Both the position numbers and the translations under genes were made by a program. From Bacteroidales bacterium (GTDB taxonomy: Bacteria > Bacteroidota > Bacteroidia > Bacteroidales > UBA932): DNA of 64,000 nt. The notes beneath the pieces were generated by a model. That model did not search any database and was not told where the DNA came from. It saw nothing but the letters and a program-made list of their open reading frames with translations. Below are positions 34,963 through 44,786 of this stretch, piece by piece. Numbering within the stretch: the first letter of the stretch is position 1; each line of letters begins with the position of its first letter. The stretch spans positions 1 to 64,000 of the forward strand of contig JAFYRK010000019.1 in NCBI GenBank assembly GCA_017559545.1, read 5' to 3'.

Positions 34963-37878
34963 TTACTGTTTTACGAAATGCTCTACAGGAACATCAAATA
35001 CATAGGTCTCATATGAATTACCCTCGAGATCCTTAAGCACGATGTACACCTTGTCTACCACCTCTTCGGTGCTACCGATAGCGGATGGCTGTCTGAACTC
35101 GACAGGATTTCCGTCGTTGTAAACAAGGACATGTGTCACATCAATATCCTTGCCGTTAGCCTTGCCTGTCTTCACACCCTCATGGTCTCCGCCACACAAT
35201 GCCTGATGCACGTCACGGTTTGCCCATATGATTGCGTAACCAAACAACGGATGTCCATGCTCGTGGTGATAGAAGATACTACCATCCGGCCAGACATAAT
35301 TTGGCCACTCCTCAGGATCAATAGATGGATCAGGCACATCTGAGTCTCTGCGATGATCGGCCTCAACAATGACCCTGATCATTTTTTCTTCACGTCCAAG
35401 TTCATATGCGACATCACTTTCACAAAGAACGTTGTCTGTAGCAAGAAGCACGTAACCTGTCATGTTCGCTGGAAGAAGCACAGTACAGCCATACTGACCT
35501 GACATCATTCCAGTAGCAGGCTGGAACTTATCTGTGAGCCATGTAACTGTTGGCTTGGCTGCCTCCCATAGAGGATCATCCTTGGTAATCACATTACCCA
35601 AAGCTACCGGATTTGGAACGAACTTTAAAAGTGTACCATGAGACAAGACTCCGTCTGCATCCTTAGCCATTGCTACGATGACATAATCTACATCAACTGT
35701 AAGGTCAGTCAATGTAATCCTGCCGTCTACGATCGGATACTTCTCCATTACTGAAGTAATCTTGGTGTTGGTTGTGTTCTGATAAATATAAGCCTCAGCT
35801 GTCTCAAGTTTGCCGCCCAGATAGTTTGGACTCTTCCAAGTATTGTCTGCTGTCCTTCCTACCCAGTAAATGATATCAGTAGCATCCTTTGCAGAAACAC
35901 CAAGCACCACATTGCCCGGATCGTTTATCTCCAGTGTCACATCGACAGTCAGGTCGTTATACTTGAGCTCCGTTGTCGTAACCTCAAGAGTAAGTACTTC
36001 ACCGTACTTTCCATCACTGTCAGAAGCGACAGCCATCAATACATATGATGTCGAAGGCTTGGTCTTGGCAATGAAATCCGAAAGTCTTGCCTCAGCAGCG
36101 ATACCATTCACACTTGCTCCGCTTTCGAAAAGGTAATTCACCTTAGCAGCATCGTCAGCATATGAAGATTCGCTTGACTTCTGTATAAACGCATAATAGA
36201 TAGACTCTGCGCCTGGCGCTGCCAAAGGCACCACAACATCAAGTGAGGTCACTGTCTGCTCACCTGCTGTCACCTTTACATTTGCTCCAGCCACAAGCTT
36301 CAATGTAGAGAATTCACAAACCACTACATCTGCAGCTGTATATGTCTTATCTGACTCTGCAAGTGCGATCCAAGCCACATAGTCTGTTGCCGGAGCGGCT
36401 TCAACGCCAGTAAGCTCAAAGATTGATCCGGTATAAGACATAGGTGTAGAGATAGGGTCGTAGAACTTATTGTTAAGGCCATACAACAGTTCTTCCATCA
36501 GGAATTCTGTAGCCGGCACAAGTTCCATATAGTAAGCTGATGCGCCGACAACCTCCATAGCAAGACTTGCATCACGGAACCTGAAGTCTGAAACCGCAAA
36601 CTTCACAGAAGAATATTTGAATGTCTTGGATACAAAGGTATTCTGCTCAAGATAGTATCCTGCGTCTTCCATAGTCTCATAGTAGAGAGCAGGAAGCGCC
36701 CAGAACACATACTCCTGACCTGGCACAGGCTCAGAGCCAAGCACTGTAGCAACAGATGCGGAAAGATCCTCTGAAGTCAAACCAAAGCCTGCAGGATAAG
36801 AATAAGCGGTAAGAAGCGGCTCCGCCTCTGCAATGATTGCAGACTCGTCAAACTCAGACGCAAGACACACTCCGTAAACGAACTTCTGGAGGCCGAAGTA
36901 CATCTCAGCTTTTACATTACCGAGGCTGACATTGAAATTTCTGAATGGAGATGTAGTGAGATACAACCTTGAAACTGTTGCCTTGCCACCTTCCAGCACA
37001 GCTACTACCTTCAGATCACCGTCTGCTGATGCAACACCGGACTCGATCAAAGCCTTTGAAGGAGCTGTAATCTCAAAGTACTTAGTACCCATATAAACAT
37101 CTTCGCATTCCTTCACTCTCCATCCGTCAGGAATCTGAAGAACATAGTCAACCACTCCACGTGTATCAATCTGAACCTTCTCTGTAAGACCATATCCTAC
37201 AAAGTAATCCTTGATGATTACAGTCTGGCCAAAACCGCCGGCAGATGCAACAAAGCTGAATCTGCACGCGCCATCAACTGTAACTGTGAAGCTCATATCC
37301 TCACCGAATGTGAATGTAACCGCATAGACCTCACCGGTCAATTCATCTTTGAACAGTTCATAATCTGAGAAAACAGAATTACCTGAGAGAGGATACTGCA
37401 CTCCACCGATCTCGAGATATGTTTCACCATCAACCTCCACAACCTTAGGAGTAGCGGCTGCTACAGGGATAGGATTTCCCTCTGCATCTCTCATATATCT
37501 CTTGATGCCTTTATCATCAATATATGCCCAACAATCCACGTTCTTGCCGTCTATAGATGCTTGCATGTATGTGATGAACGACTGCATGTTCTGATGAGGA
37601 TAAAGTTTAAATTCAGCGCCGGTTGAAAGCTTGATGGTAGTGATGCCATCTTCGCCTACGATGACACTGCTGATCATGGCGTTGCCGTCCATCATCTCTG
37701 CCAATGCATCAAGCTCATTATTAAGCCTTTCCTCCAGTTCAAACACCTTATCAACGAGCATGTCGATCTGTTCCTGCAGTTCTGTAGAATCGAAGCAGGA
37801 AACTGCCACAGGAGCAGCCATAAGGATAACTGCCGCTGCCCTTACGAATCCTGACTTTAAGTTTGAGAAAAATTTCAT
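34963..37878 (-). CDS. Large DUF4988-like lipoprotein with Fn3-like repeats
   Basis: 971 aa from the ATG at 37878 (MKFFSNLKSGFVRAAAVILM), lipobox Cys28 followed by FDSTE. Residues 30-60 form a coiled coil (LQEQIDMLVDKVFELEERL). The next region (ISSVIVGEDGITTIKLSTGAEFKLYP) matches the DUF4988 / PL29 N-terminal module, also seen at 193-2184 and 56449-59547. The remaining 750 residues look like a series of Ig/Fn3-type beta domains with repeated P.T.YV..A.A motifs. No lyase catalytic domain is recognised. It is the last gene of the cluster, 10 nt behind the S41 protease, and probably surface exposed. Confidence 0.78.
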   Translation of the reverse strand: MKFFSNLKSGFVRAAAVILMAAPVAVSCFDSTELQEQIDMLVDKVFELEERLNNELDALAEMMDGNAMISSVIVGEDGITTIKLSTGAEFKLYPHQNMQSFITYMQASIDGKNVDCWAYIDDKGIKRYMRDAEGNPIPVAAATPKVVEVDGETYLEIGGVQYPLSGNSVFSDYELFKDELTGEVYAVTFTFGEDMSFTVTVDGACRFSFVASAGGFGQTVIIKDYFVGYGLTEKVQIDTRGVVDYVLQIPDGWRVKECEDVYMGTKYFEITAPSKALIESGVASADGDLKVVAVLEGGKATVSRLYLTTSPFRNFNVSLGNVKAEMYFGLQKFVYGVCLASEFDESAIIAEAEPLLTAYSYPAGFGLTSEDLSASVATVLGSEPVPGQEYVFWALPALYYETMEDAGYYLEQNTFVSKTFKYSSVKFAVSDFRFRDASLAMEVVGASAYYMELVPATEFLMEELLYGLNNKFYDPISTPMSYTGSIFELTGVEAAPATDYVAWIALAESDKTYTAADVVVCEFSTLKLVAGANVKVTAGEQTVTSLDVVVPLAAPGAESIYYAFIQKSSESSYADDAAKVNYLFESGASVNGIAAEARLSDFIAKTKPSTSYVLMAVASDSDGKYGEVLTLEVTTTELKYNDLTVDVTLEINDPGNVVLGVSAKDATDIIYWVGRTADNTWKSPNYLGGKLETAEAYIYQNTTNTKITSVMEKYPIVDGRITLTDLTVDVDYVIVAMAKDADGVLSHGTLLKFVPNPVALGNVITKDDPLWEAAKPTVTWLTDKFQPATGMMSGQYGCTVLLPANMTGYVLLATDNVLCESDVAYELGREEKMIRVIVEADHRRDSDVPDPSIDPEEWPNYVWPDGSIFYHHEHGHPLFGYAIIWANRDVHQALCGGDHEGVKTGKANGKDIDVTHVLVYNDGNPVEFRQPSAIGSTEEVVDKVYIVLKDLEGNSYETYVFDVPVEHFVKQ

Positions 37879-37888
37879 AGTAATATAT

Positions 37889-39721
37889 TTATTTATTGTT
37901 AAATCTGAGGTTGCCGTATCTACCGTTCTCAAGAACCACCTGCTGAGCCTGCATTGGCGCTGCAGATGTCAGAGAGAGCACTTCTGTATCTTTAGTGTTC
38001 CAGCGAGGTTTTCCTGTGATATCGCAATATGCCCACTGGAGAGCGATGTTGAAGTCCATGTTGCCCCAATCTGAGAACGAATATGGGAAAGCGTTGTCAG
38101 CATCGTCTTCAAAGTTGGTGTTGTCGTTGTTCACATATTCGTCCGGTTTCATTCCGAATCCATAGTCACCCCAATCCTTTGCATTCTTCACCCAGAATGT
38201 CACAGGAGAGAACTGGAAGCGGCGTCCATTGTAGCTTGTCTCCGAAACCACCATACCAACATTCTTTCCCTCAGTGTTGCAACCGATCATCTTCACCGGG
38301 AAGTCAATGCCCTTTAGAGAACTGATCACCAGTTCGGCAGCAGAAGCCGTGTTGTATGATGTAATGACAAACAACCTGTCAAGACCGAGATCCTTAGGCT
38401 TGCCGAGAGGGTCGGTCTCGTTTGTGTATCCATAGTCGAAAGTCCAGTTTTCCGTCTTGTCATCATTATAGATCACCTTGACGAATGTTTTCTTTCCGTT
38501 GGCCTCACCTGCAATACAACCGGAAAGCCAGCGGCTCTGCGCTACTGCTCCACCGGCATTGAAACGGAGATCAAGGATGAGGTCTGTTATTCCTTCCTCG
38601 ATAAAGCCGTTGACAGCGGACTCCAGGAATTCCTGAGAGTTGAGATCGAAAGACTCATATACGAGATATCCGATCTTTGTCGAAGCATTATCCGGATCAG
38701 TCATCACTGATGCATGAAGAACAGGGTCATATACATAAGGGGCTGCTGTGGCCGCACCTGATTCATATGCATTAAAATCATATCCGCCTCTGCCGTTATC
38801 CTCAAATCTAAGGAATGAGAACTTATATGTACCTGACGGATTGACATAGAGGGTGGTCATCATGTTGTAATAGTTGCCAGTAGTGAGCTGGGTGCCGTTG
38901 ACAGCATAGATGATGTCTCCCCTGCGGAGTCCTGCAGCCTCTGCCGGCGAACCTCTGCGGACAAATCCAGGAGCGATGCCAATGTATGACGAACCGTTTT
39001 CAAGAGGTGTTGAAAGGAATGGTCCGAAGCCAAGTCCATTTGTCTGGATTGCCTTAGTTCCGATCTGCACCTCAACAAGATTAGTATAAATGAAACGCTC
39101 TCCTGCATTTGACTGTGACGACCTGTAATATCCGCCATCCTCGATGTTAGCCTCGCCCAAGCTAAGCAGATGCCTGCCAAGGAAGTCACCATAATTGACT
39201 GTAAGGTCGATCTCCTGCGCATTGTATGCATCTTTGAAGAGATAGTCCTCCTTAAGGATATCATGCATGTAGTTATTTAGAGCCGCATTAATCTTGGCGT
39301 CTACGCTTGTGCCTGATGCTGCCTGTGTCAGCGTAGCGATACACTCTGGTGCCTGATCCTGCACCGCAACCCAAAGCTCGGCAACCCTCTCTTCAGAAGT
39401 TCCGTTCTTCTCGAATACCAGACGTACGCTTGCACCCTTCTTGGCCGTACCGCTAAGAGTGGATTCCATAACCTCCACCCAAGGCTCATCCAGCTCCGGG
39501 TCCATCTTGACAGAAGCAGTCCAGTCCAGCTCGGCATCGAACTTGACTGTAACTGTGCCACCTCTGAAAGAGACATGCTTTTTCGCATACGGGTTATTCA
39601 CATTAGATATCGCAGGCTGCGTCTGCCCTGACTGATCTGGTATTGGATCAGGTTCAGGATTCTTCGTACATGACACCGCCATCAGCAGGCCAGCAAGAAG
39701 AAACGCGTAAAGACTCTTCAT
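37889..39721 (-). CDS. S41 family serine protease lipoprotein with BACON-like and PDZ domains
   Basis: 610 aa. Lipobox Cys18 (MAVSC). Residues 43-135 resemble a BACON beta-sandwich. A PDZ domain lies at about 235-305 (GFVRRGSPAEAAGLRRGDIIYAVNG). The S41 core follows (about 345-520) with DLRFNAGG, the likely nucleophile Ser460 in YNTASAAEL, and GKNVGM. Tail-specific proteases of this family cleave exported proteins or peptides; attached to a membrane and encoded in a SusCD operon, it may process captured substrate. A possible internal promoter lies just upstream at 39743-39750. Confidence 0.88.
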   Translation of the reverse strand: MKSLYAFLLAGLLMAVSCTKNPEPDPIPDQSGQTQPAISNVNNPYAKKHVSFRGGTVTVKFDAELDWTASVKMDPELDEPWVEVMESTLSGTAKKGASVRLVFEKNGTSEERVAELWVAVQDQAPECIATLTQAASGTSVDAKINAALNNYMHDILKEDYLFKDAYNAQEIDLTVNYGDFLGRHLLSLGEANIEDGGYYRSSQSNAGERFIYTNLVEVQIGTKAIQTNGLGFGPFLSTPLENGSSYIGIAPGFVRRGSPAEAAGLRRGDIIYAVNGTQLTTGNYYNMMTTLYVNPSGTYKFSFLRFEDNGRGGYDFNAYESGAATAAPYVYDPVLHASVMTDPDNASTKIGYLVYESFDLNSQEFLESAVNGFIEEGITDLILDLRFNAGGAVAQSRWLSGCIAGEANGKKTFVKVIYNDDKTENWTFDYGYTNETDPLGKPKDLGLDRLFVITSYNTASAAELVISSLKGIDFPVKMIGCNTEGKNVGMVVSETSYNGRRFQFSPVTFWVKNAKDWGDYGFGMKPDEYVNNDNTNFEDDADNAFPYSFSDWGNMDFNIALQWAYCDITGKPRWNTKDTEVLSLTSAAPMQAQQVVLENGRYGNLRFNNK

Positions 39722-39742
39722 TCTATTGTAAGTTTAAACTTT

Positions 39743-39750
39743 CAAATATA
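39743..39750 (-). promoter_or_regulatory. Possible internal -7 element before the S41 protease gene
   Basis: Minus-strand TATATTTG, a perfect TAnnTTTG, lies 22 nt before the ATG at 39721 in the 38-nt gap. No -33 box seen, so this may be chance in an AT-rich gap. Confidence 0.4.
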
Positions 39751-39759
39751 ACAAAAAAA

Positions 39760-41106
39760 TCAATTCTGCTGCTCGCTATAGAAGTATTCCACCTTATCTG
39801 TACCCAAATACATCCTTACGACATAACCGTCTGAGTCAAAATCATATGTCATCGGATACGTATCGGTTCCCTCACCGGTATTGGACGGTTCAAGCATAGC
39901 TGTCGGAAGCTGTGCTGATGCCCTTGTGTACCATCCAAGGAAATACGGCACATACATAAACGGCTCTATATTGTCCATCAGCGCCATGTATGCCCATATG
40001 ACATCCGGAGCAGACGGATTATTCACCAACGACGGTTCAGCGAACTCAAATCCGGTGTTTTTGAAAACCACCATATTTCCGTCCTCATATTCGAAAGAGC
40101 ACAATGAAGTTGTCGGAGCGGACACATCTGTCAAGAATCCATCCGAATCGTATGTCCATGTGAACGGAGTTGTCTCCTTCTTTCCATATCTGAGGACATC
40201 TGCACGAACGACCTTACCCTCATCATCCTTTGTATATGACATCTTCATGTTGTTAGACTCATCAAAACCGTCAGCAACCAGTTCAAAGAATCCATCAGAG
40301 CCAAGAACATACTGGTCATAGATATCCAGTTCGGCATTGTCTCCAGTCACGATATACTGCGAAAGGGTCAGAGTCACAGGCTCCTCTCTTGAAATCTCCC
40401 AAGTAAGTCTCAGAAGCTGGTCATCCACATATTCAGTATAGTAGTCTACACGTTCAAGAGTCTTTACGACAAGTTCTGCCGCTACTGGGAAAGAAGATGA
40501 AAGAAGCCATCTCAGACCGTCCTGAAGGAGGTATAGCTGATACTCACCCTCAGCAAGAGTCTCCGGTATGGTTACAGTGATTCCTGATACGGAAAGTTCA
40601 GCGGCAAGCTCATGCTCAACACCAGTCTGATCCACTGCTATCAACTTGCATCCATCCTTGAATCCGATTCCATCGATTGACACAACATCTCCCCGGACTG
40701 CCCCCGCAGGTACCTTGAGGCCTGTGACAGGCATATCTGGAGCATTGACAGCTATCGATCCGAGCTCCATGGTTTCGCCCTGCTGCTCAAGAACAACATC
40801 ATATGTACCGGTAGGGAAATTAATAGGAACCTCAAATGTAAGGCCATATGCTGTAACTACCTTCACCTGCATCTGTGACGCCGAATCTTCACTGGCAAGA
40901 GAGATTTTCGCATCATCCTTAAATCCGTCCCACTGCACCAGGACCTCTCCGCCAGCCTTTACAGACTCAGGAAGGACACAGTTCTCTAAAAGCTCCTTGC
41001 TGGGATCCTGCTCTGGACCAACCGGACTTGGATCCACCTTTTCCTCACATGAAACCGCCACGGCCGCAAGCATCATGGCGAACAATACTTTAGCTACCTT
41101 CTTCAT
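39760..41106 (-). CDS. Lipoprotein with TIG/IPT-like repeats and DUF4595-like C terminus
   Basis: 448 aa. Lipobox Cys20 (VAVSC) followed by EEK. Two beta-sandwich repeats at about 40-125 and 130-215 (VPAGAVRGDVVSIDGIGFKDGCKL) resemble IPT/TIG domains that recur before C-terminal domains of surface lipoproteins. The C-terminal half, with YTKDDEGKVVRADVL, WTYDSDGFLTDVS and YDFDSDGYVVRMYL, resembles DUF4595-type YD-like repeats. Starts 1 nt after the TlpA-like gene. No catalytic residues seen; likely a binding or scaffold protein. Confidence 0.7.
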   Translation of the reverse strand: MKKVAKVLFAMMLAAVAVSCEEKVDPSPVGPEQDPSKELLENCVLPESVKAGGEVLVQWDGFKDDAKISLASEDSASQMQVKVVTAYGLTFEVPINFPTGTYDVVLEQQGETMELGSIAVNAPDMPVTGLKVPAGAVRGDVVSIDGIGFKDGCKLIAVDQTGVEHELAAELSVSGITVTIPETLAEGEYQLYLLQDGLRWLLSSSFPVAAELVVKTLERVDYYTEYVDDQLLRLTWEISREEPVTLTLSQYIVTGDNAELDIYDQYVLGSDGFFELVADGFDESNNMKMSYTKDDEGKVVRADVLRYGKKETTPFTWTYDSDGFLTDVSAPTTSLCSFEYEDGNMVVFKNTGFEFAEPSLVNNPSAPDVIWAYMALMDNIEPFMYVPYFLGWYTRASAQLPTAMLEPSNTGEGTDTYPMTYDFDSDGYVVRMYLGTDKVEYFYSEQQN

Positions 41107-41107
41107 A

Positions 41108-42466
41108 CTATCTTATATCTTTTAGATTTCTTAACTTCTCCGCTGTCACTTCCTCCGAAGGTCTGGACATGTCATTCTCAATGATCCTTCCCTCTTGGTC
41201 AAGCAGGATGAAACGTGGAATTCCTTCTATCCTATATGCTTCCTGGAACTTGCTCTGCAGGCCAAGATACAGCTGCACGCCGGTAAGGCCGCCGGCCCTG
41301 ACCATATTTTCCCATGCCTGCTTGTCCTTGTCGACGGACAGGCCAAGGAACACGACCTGAGCATCAGCAAACTCTTCCTCAAGAGCCTTCAGATATGGCA
41401 TCTCGCGCTTGCATGGGGCGCACCATGTCGCCCACATATCAATATAGACATACTTGCCTCGGAAATCGGCAAGAGTATACTCCTTTCCGTCAACATCCAC
41501 GGCCCTGAACCCAGGGGACATCCTGCCAGGACGCGAAAGGTCCCATCTGTCATACTTTGCCTTCATGCTTTCCAGCATAGCGGCATCCTTGACATAGGTA
41601 TAATAGAGGTTTTCCATCTCGGTGATATCCTTCACGCCGAAGTTGTCCACATATGTGGTAGCAATATGATGCAATACAACCTCCCTCACAGCATCATTCT
41701 GGAATCTATCCGCCGCATATTTCATCTGCGCCACTGTCTTAGGATAGATTTCTCTAACCTGTCTGTTGGCAGCATCCAGCACGTGCATTGCTTCAGCTAC
41801 AAACGAACGGTATTCATCCAATGATGCCATCATCTCATCCTCCACAACATATCCGTCAATGAGGCCGTAATATGCTTCATCAGGCCTGTAAGACATGTCA
41901 CGCGACATGAGCATATGTCCTGTCGGATACATAAGCAGTGCAGCGCCGTACGAATACCTTATCCTGCCCAGCTCCATCTTCTCAAAATCTCCTATCCTAG
42001 AGAATCCATTGGCCTTCAGGATCTTGACAGCATCATTCTCCTTCTCGGCAAGCTTTGCAGAATACTCTTCGAATCCAAGCGCAAAATCCTCATCCGGAAG
42101 AGGGACCAAAGCGACAGTATTCAGATATTTCACTACGGGAGCCTTCTCTCCTTCAAACACATAAGTCCTGCCCATGCGGCCGCCTTCAAAGGACAGCGAT
42201 GCGTTATCCCCTCCCTCTACATAAAGCTTCAGGAACTCACGGCCATGATAGACCTTCAGATAAGACGCGTCGATATCTGCCAGACGCAGCTGAGCATAGC
42301 CCTCTGAATCAAGAATGAGAGGAATCATGTCATTATGATGGACAACCACGACCTCGCCTGCAACAGGTGCGTTGACCTTGATGTCAAGCACAGCCTCATC
42401 CTGTGCCGAACCGGAGCAGCCAGCTGCCATGATAAGCGACATAACCAGACAATACCAATATTTCAT
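41108..42466 (-). CDS. TlpA-like thioredoxin-fold lipoprotein
   Basis: 452 aa. Lipobox Cys17 (MAAGC). Residues 20-320 form an N-terminal beta then helical region (DUF4369-like in its placement, but not clearly that family). A thioredoxin domain closes the protein with the redox motif WCAPC, Cys349 and Cys352, and the cis-Pro segment GIPRFILLD. Such proteins reduce or isomerise disulfides outside the cytoplasm. In this cluster it is the most canonical thioredoxin, beside two Omp28 proteins that also carry CxxC. Confidence 0.88.
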   Translation of the reverse strand: MKYWYCLVMSLIMAAGCSGSAQDEAVLDIKVNAPVAGEVVVVHHNDMIPLILDSEGYAQLRLADIDASYLKVYHGREFLKLYVEGGDNASLSFEGGRMGRTYVFEGEKAPVVKYLNTVALVPLPDEDFALGFEEYSAKLAEKENDAVKILKANGFSRIGDFEKMELGRIRYSYGAALLMYPTGHMLMSRDMSYRPDEAYYGLIDGYVVEDEMMASLDEYRSFVAEAMHVLDAANRQVREIYPKTVAQMKYAADRFQNDAVREVVLHHIATTYVDNFGVKDITEMENLYYTYVKDAAMLESMKAKYDRWDLSRPGRMSPGFRAVDVDGKEYTLADFRGKYVYIDMWATWCAPCKREMPYLKALEEEFADAQVVFLGLSVDKDKQAWENMVRAGGLTGVQLYLGLQSKFQEAYRIEGIPRFILLDQEGRIIENDMSRPSEEVTAEKLRNLKDIR

Positions 42467-42477
42467 ATCAATCAGAT

Positions 42478-44034
42478 TTAATAAACTCTTTCCTTATATG
42501 AGGCATCAACGATTGTCGTGAAGCCTTCGTACTTCTGCGGCTGGACAATGCTGAAGTCTCCATCCGACTCTCTGCCCTCGTATACTCTGAGAATACCCTT
42601 GCCGTTCTTCTGGGAGCCTACAACAAGATCATAGCTCTTCTGCATATTCTCGCTTTTCTGATACAGATTGAACTTGAAGCAGGTTATCTTTTCGCCAGAA
42701 AGGGTGAACTGTACCTCAGACTTGAGCGGTGTCTCTGTCAGATTCACTCGATACACCGTGCCCCCTACTGCATAATACATATATCCCTTGAGAGAACTGA
42801 AAGCATAGAGCGCATCCTGATGCAGAATATCCTTGCATTGGCTCAGGTCAGCATAGTATCCCTTGCCAAGCACATATGTGCAGTCTGCATATCTGAGCAT
42901 ATCACCGAGCTGGATTCCATAAAGATGGCATGTTGATCCATCCTTGAGGATTGCATACGTCAGACCCATCTTTGCATTGCCAGGATCATAACGGGTGTTC
43001 TCCATATATACCAGGTCCATTCCTTCAGGCCACTTGTCAAACGCTGTTCCGAGGACTCCTGCTCCTGGGGCCATACCCTCGGCTATCTGTCCCATAGCAC
43101 TCATATCCGCCAATGGATCCAAGCCACCCAAATCGTTAGTGGCAAGAAGAGGGCAATATGCCATAAAGCGCTTGTTATCAATATCATATAGAAGATACAC
43201 TGCCACATACACCTGACTTGCAAGCACATTAGCGCCCACATATTCGGACACTGCAAAACCCTTGTTTACGGCACTTCCGTAGAGTCCGGCGATTCCCATG
43301 ATCTCGCAGTAATGGGCATTTGTGCCGCTTACCACAACCTTTCCGAAACCCGCTGACACAATAGAATACGGAGTCAGCTTCTCCTGCACTGCCACCTCAT
43401 ATCCAAAATCATATTCAGGCTTCCACTCAAATGCATCCTTGCCAAGCCTTGTGGCGCCATCATCTGTCAGAAGATAATATGGAGAGGCCGCATCGGTCTT
43501 ATCCGAAAGCCACTGTATCCTGCGAGGACCATTCATCTGAGGCATAGAGCTGCCCCTCAGGACGTCGCCCATAGTCTCCGAAGTGAGAGCTGATATGAAG
43601 TCCAGACGGGCCCTTCCCTCATCATCACACAGCACCATCCATCCCTCGGACATCGAAGAGCTCACTATCAGGGACACACCCTTCTGCCAATAAAGCCCTG
43701 TAGATTTCTGAGTAAGCGTAAAGTAAAGATTATAGGCGCCTGGGGCAAGCGTAACCTCATAATCCAGATTCCTTTCTGTACCAATCACCACCGCTTCCTC
43801 TGAAGCGTTCTGGTTCAGCACCTTCCACTCAAAGGCATACTCCTCCTCAGGGAACTCCTCCTCACCGAGATCCGGCTGCACCCTCAGAGTCGAGAATGTC
43901 TGGACGCTCTGATCCTCCAGACCGGCAATAACTGGTTCCCTCAGGTCAACATAGTCGTAGTTGCCTTTATCCTGACTGCATGCAGCGGCTGCAAGAAGCA
44001 CCGCAAGCAGCAATATGTATCTTAAATCTCTCAT
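42478..44034 (-). CDS. PKD-like family lipoprotein
   Basis: 518 aa. Lipobox Cys19 (LAAAC) then SQDKGNYDY. The N-terminal part has PKD-like beta domains (PVIAGLEDQSVQTFSTLRVQPDL... YAFEWKVLN). The C-terminal part (SEGWMVLCDDEGRARLDFIS... to the end) looks beta-propeller-like. This protein type typically accompanies SusC/SusD/DUF4843 units in Bacteroidota. Its ATG overlaps the stop of the DUF4843-like gene by 4 nt (ATGA). Presumed surface ligand-binding lipoprotein of the transporter. Confidence 0.82.
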   Translation of the reverse strand: MRDLRYILLLAVLLAAAACSQDKGNYDYVDLREPVIAGLEDQSVQTFSTLRVQPDLGEEEFPEEEYAFEWKVLNQNASEEAVVIGTERNLDYEVTLAPGAYNLYFTLTQKSTGLYWQKGVSLIVSSSMSEGWMVLCDDEGRARLDFISALTSETMGDVLRGSSMPQMNGPRRIQWLSDKTDAASPYYLLTDDGATRLGKDAFEWKPEYDFGYEVAVQEKLTPYSIVSAGFGKVVVSGTNAHYCEIMGIAGLYGSAVNKGFAVSEYVGANVLASQVYVAVYLLYDIDNKRFMAYCPLLATNDLGGLDPLADMSAMGQIAEGMAPGAGVLGTAFDKWPEGMDLVYMENTRYDPGNAKMGLTYAILKDGSTCHLYGIQLGDMLRYADCTYVLGKGYYADLSQCKDILHQDALYAFSSLKGYMYYAVGGTVYRVNLTETPLKSEVQFTLSGEKITCFKFNLYQKSENMQKSYDLVVGSQKNGKGILRVYEGRESDGDFSIVQPQKYEGFTTIVDASYKERVY

Positions 44035-44780
44035 TTTACAAATTTCAATGGTTCGCCTGTCGTCTTATCGAAGGCATTCTCATCGTAGTCCTGTCCGGCA
44101 GCCTTCTTTTCCGCCTCTCCCTTTACATAGGCCGTCATCTCGGAACTGATATAAAGGAGCTTTGCAAGGGTGATCACATTCGGATCATTGAAATCAGCCG
44201 GATCGATGCCAAGGACCTTGCATATGAGTTCGAACTTCTGCTGGGTGAACTCTCCGATAAGATTCGCGTCCCAAGCAGCCGGAGCCTTGGTGAACATATC
44301 CGAAAAGCTGATGTGGTACATCAATGTGGACACAGTGTCGGTGAACTGCACCACATGAGTTACTGGAAGATCGAAATAGTCGTTCTCGTGGATCTGGAGC
44401 GTCAATGTCTTCTTATGCGACTTCAGCGCTTCAGTCCTTTTCAACGTCACGATATAGTCAGCATATGACTGTCCCGCAGGTATCACCGGACGCTCAGGAA
44501 GGATATAATCCACTCCTGCCTCAGCGTTGTCAGAAGTCACAGTGATGTCCACAGGTCTGTCTTCCGATACCGCACGTCCCAGAAGCTGCACCCTCACCGG
44601 AACCTCAACCTGATCTCCTGCTGCATAGACAAAAGTGACATCCAGACTGTCTGTCACCATCATAGCACCGTCGACATTATTGAAATACACTCCGGTCACA
44701 TCATGGAAATGTCCCGGCGTGCGTTCCTCACAGGCAACGGCAGCCAATATTGCAGCGAATATGATTATAATTCTCTTCAT
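44031..44780 (-). CDS. DUF4843-like lipoprotein
   Basis: 249 aa. Lipobox Cys17 (AAVAC). The sequence VYFNNVDGAMMVTDSLDVTFVYAAGDQVEVPVRVQLLGRAVSEDRPV fits DUF4843, followed by a Calx-beta-like segment (VDYILPERPVIPAGQSYADYIVTL). Known only as an accessory of SusCD-type loci; function not established. Starts 6 nt after the susD-like stop and overlaps the PKD-like gene by 4 nt. Confidence 0.85.
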   Translation of the reverse strand: MKRIIIIFAAILAAVACEERTPGHFHDVTGVYFNNVDGAMMVTDSLDVTFVYAAGDQVEVPVRVQLLGRAVSEDRPVDITVTSDNAEAGVDYILPERPVIPAGQSYADYIVTLKRTEALKSHKKTLTLQIHENDYFDLPVTHVVQFTDTVSTLMYHISFSDMFTKAPAAWDANLIGEFTQQKFELICKVLGIDPADFNDPNVITLAKLLYISSEMTAYVKGEAEKKAAGQDYDENAFDKTTGEPLKFVK

Positions 44781-44786
44781 GGCCTT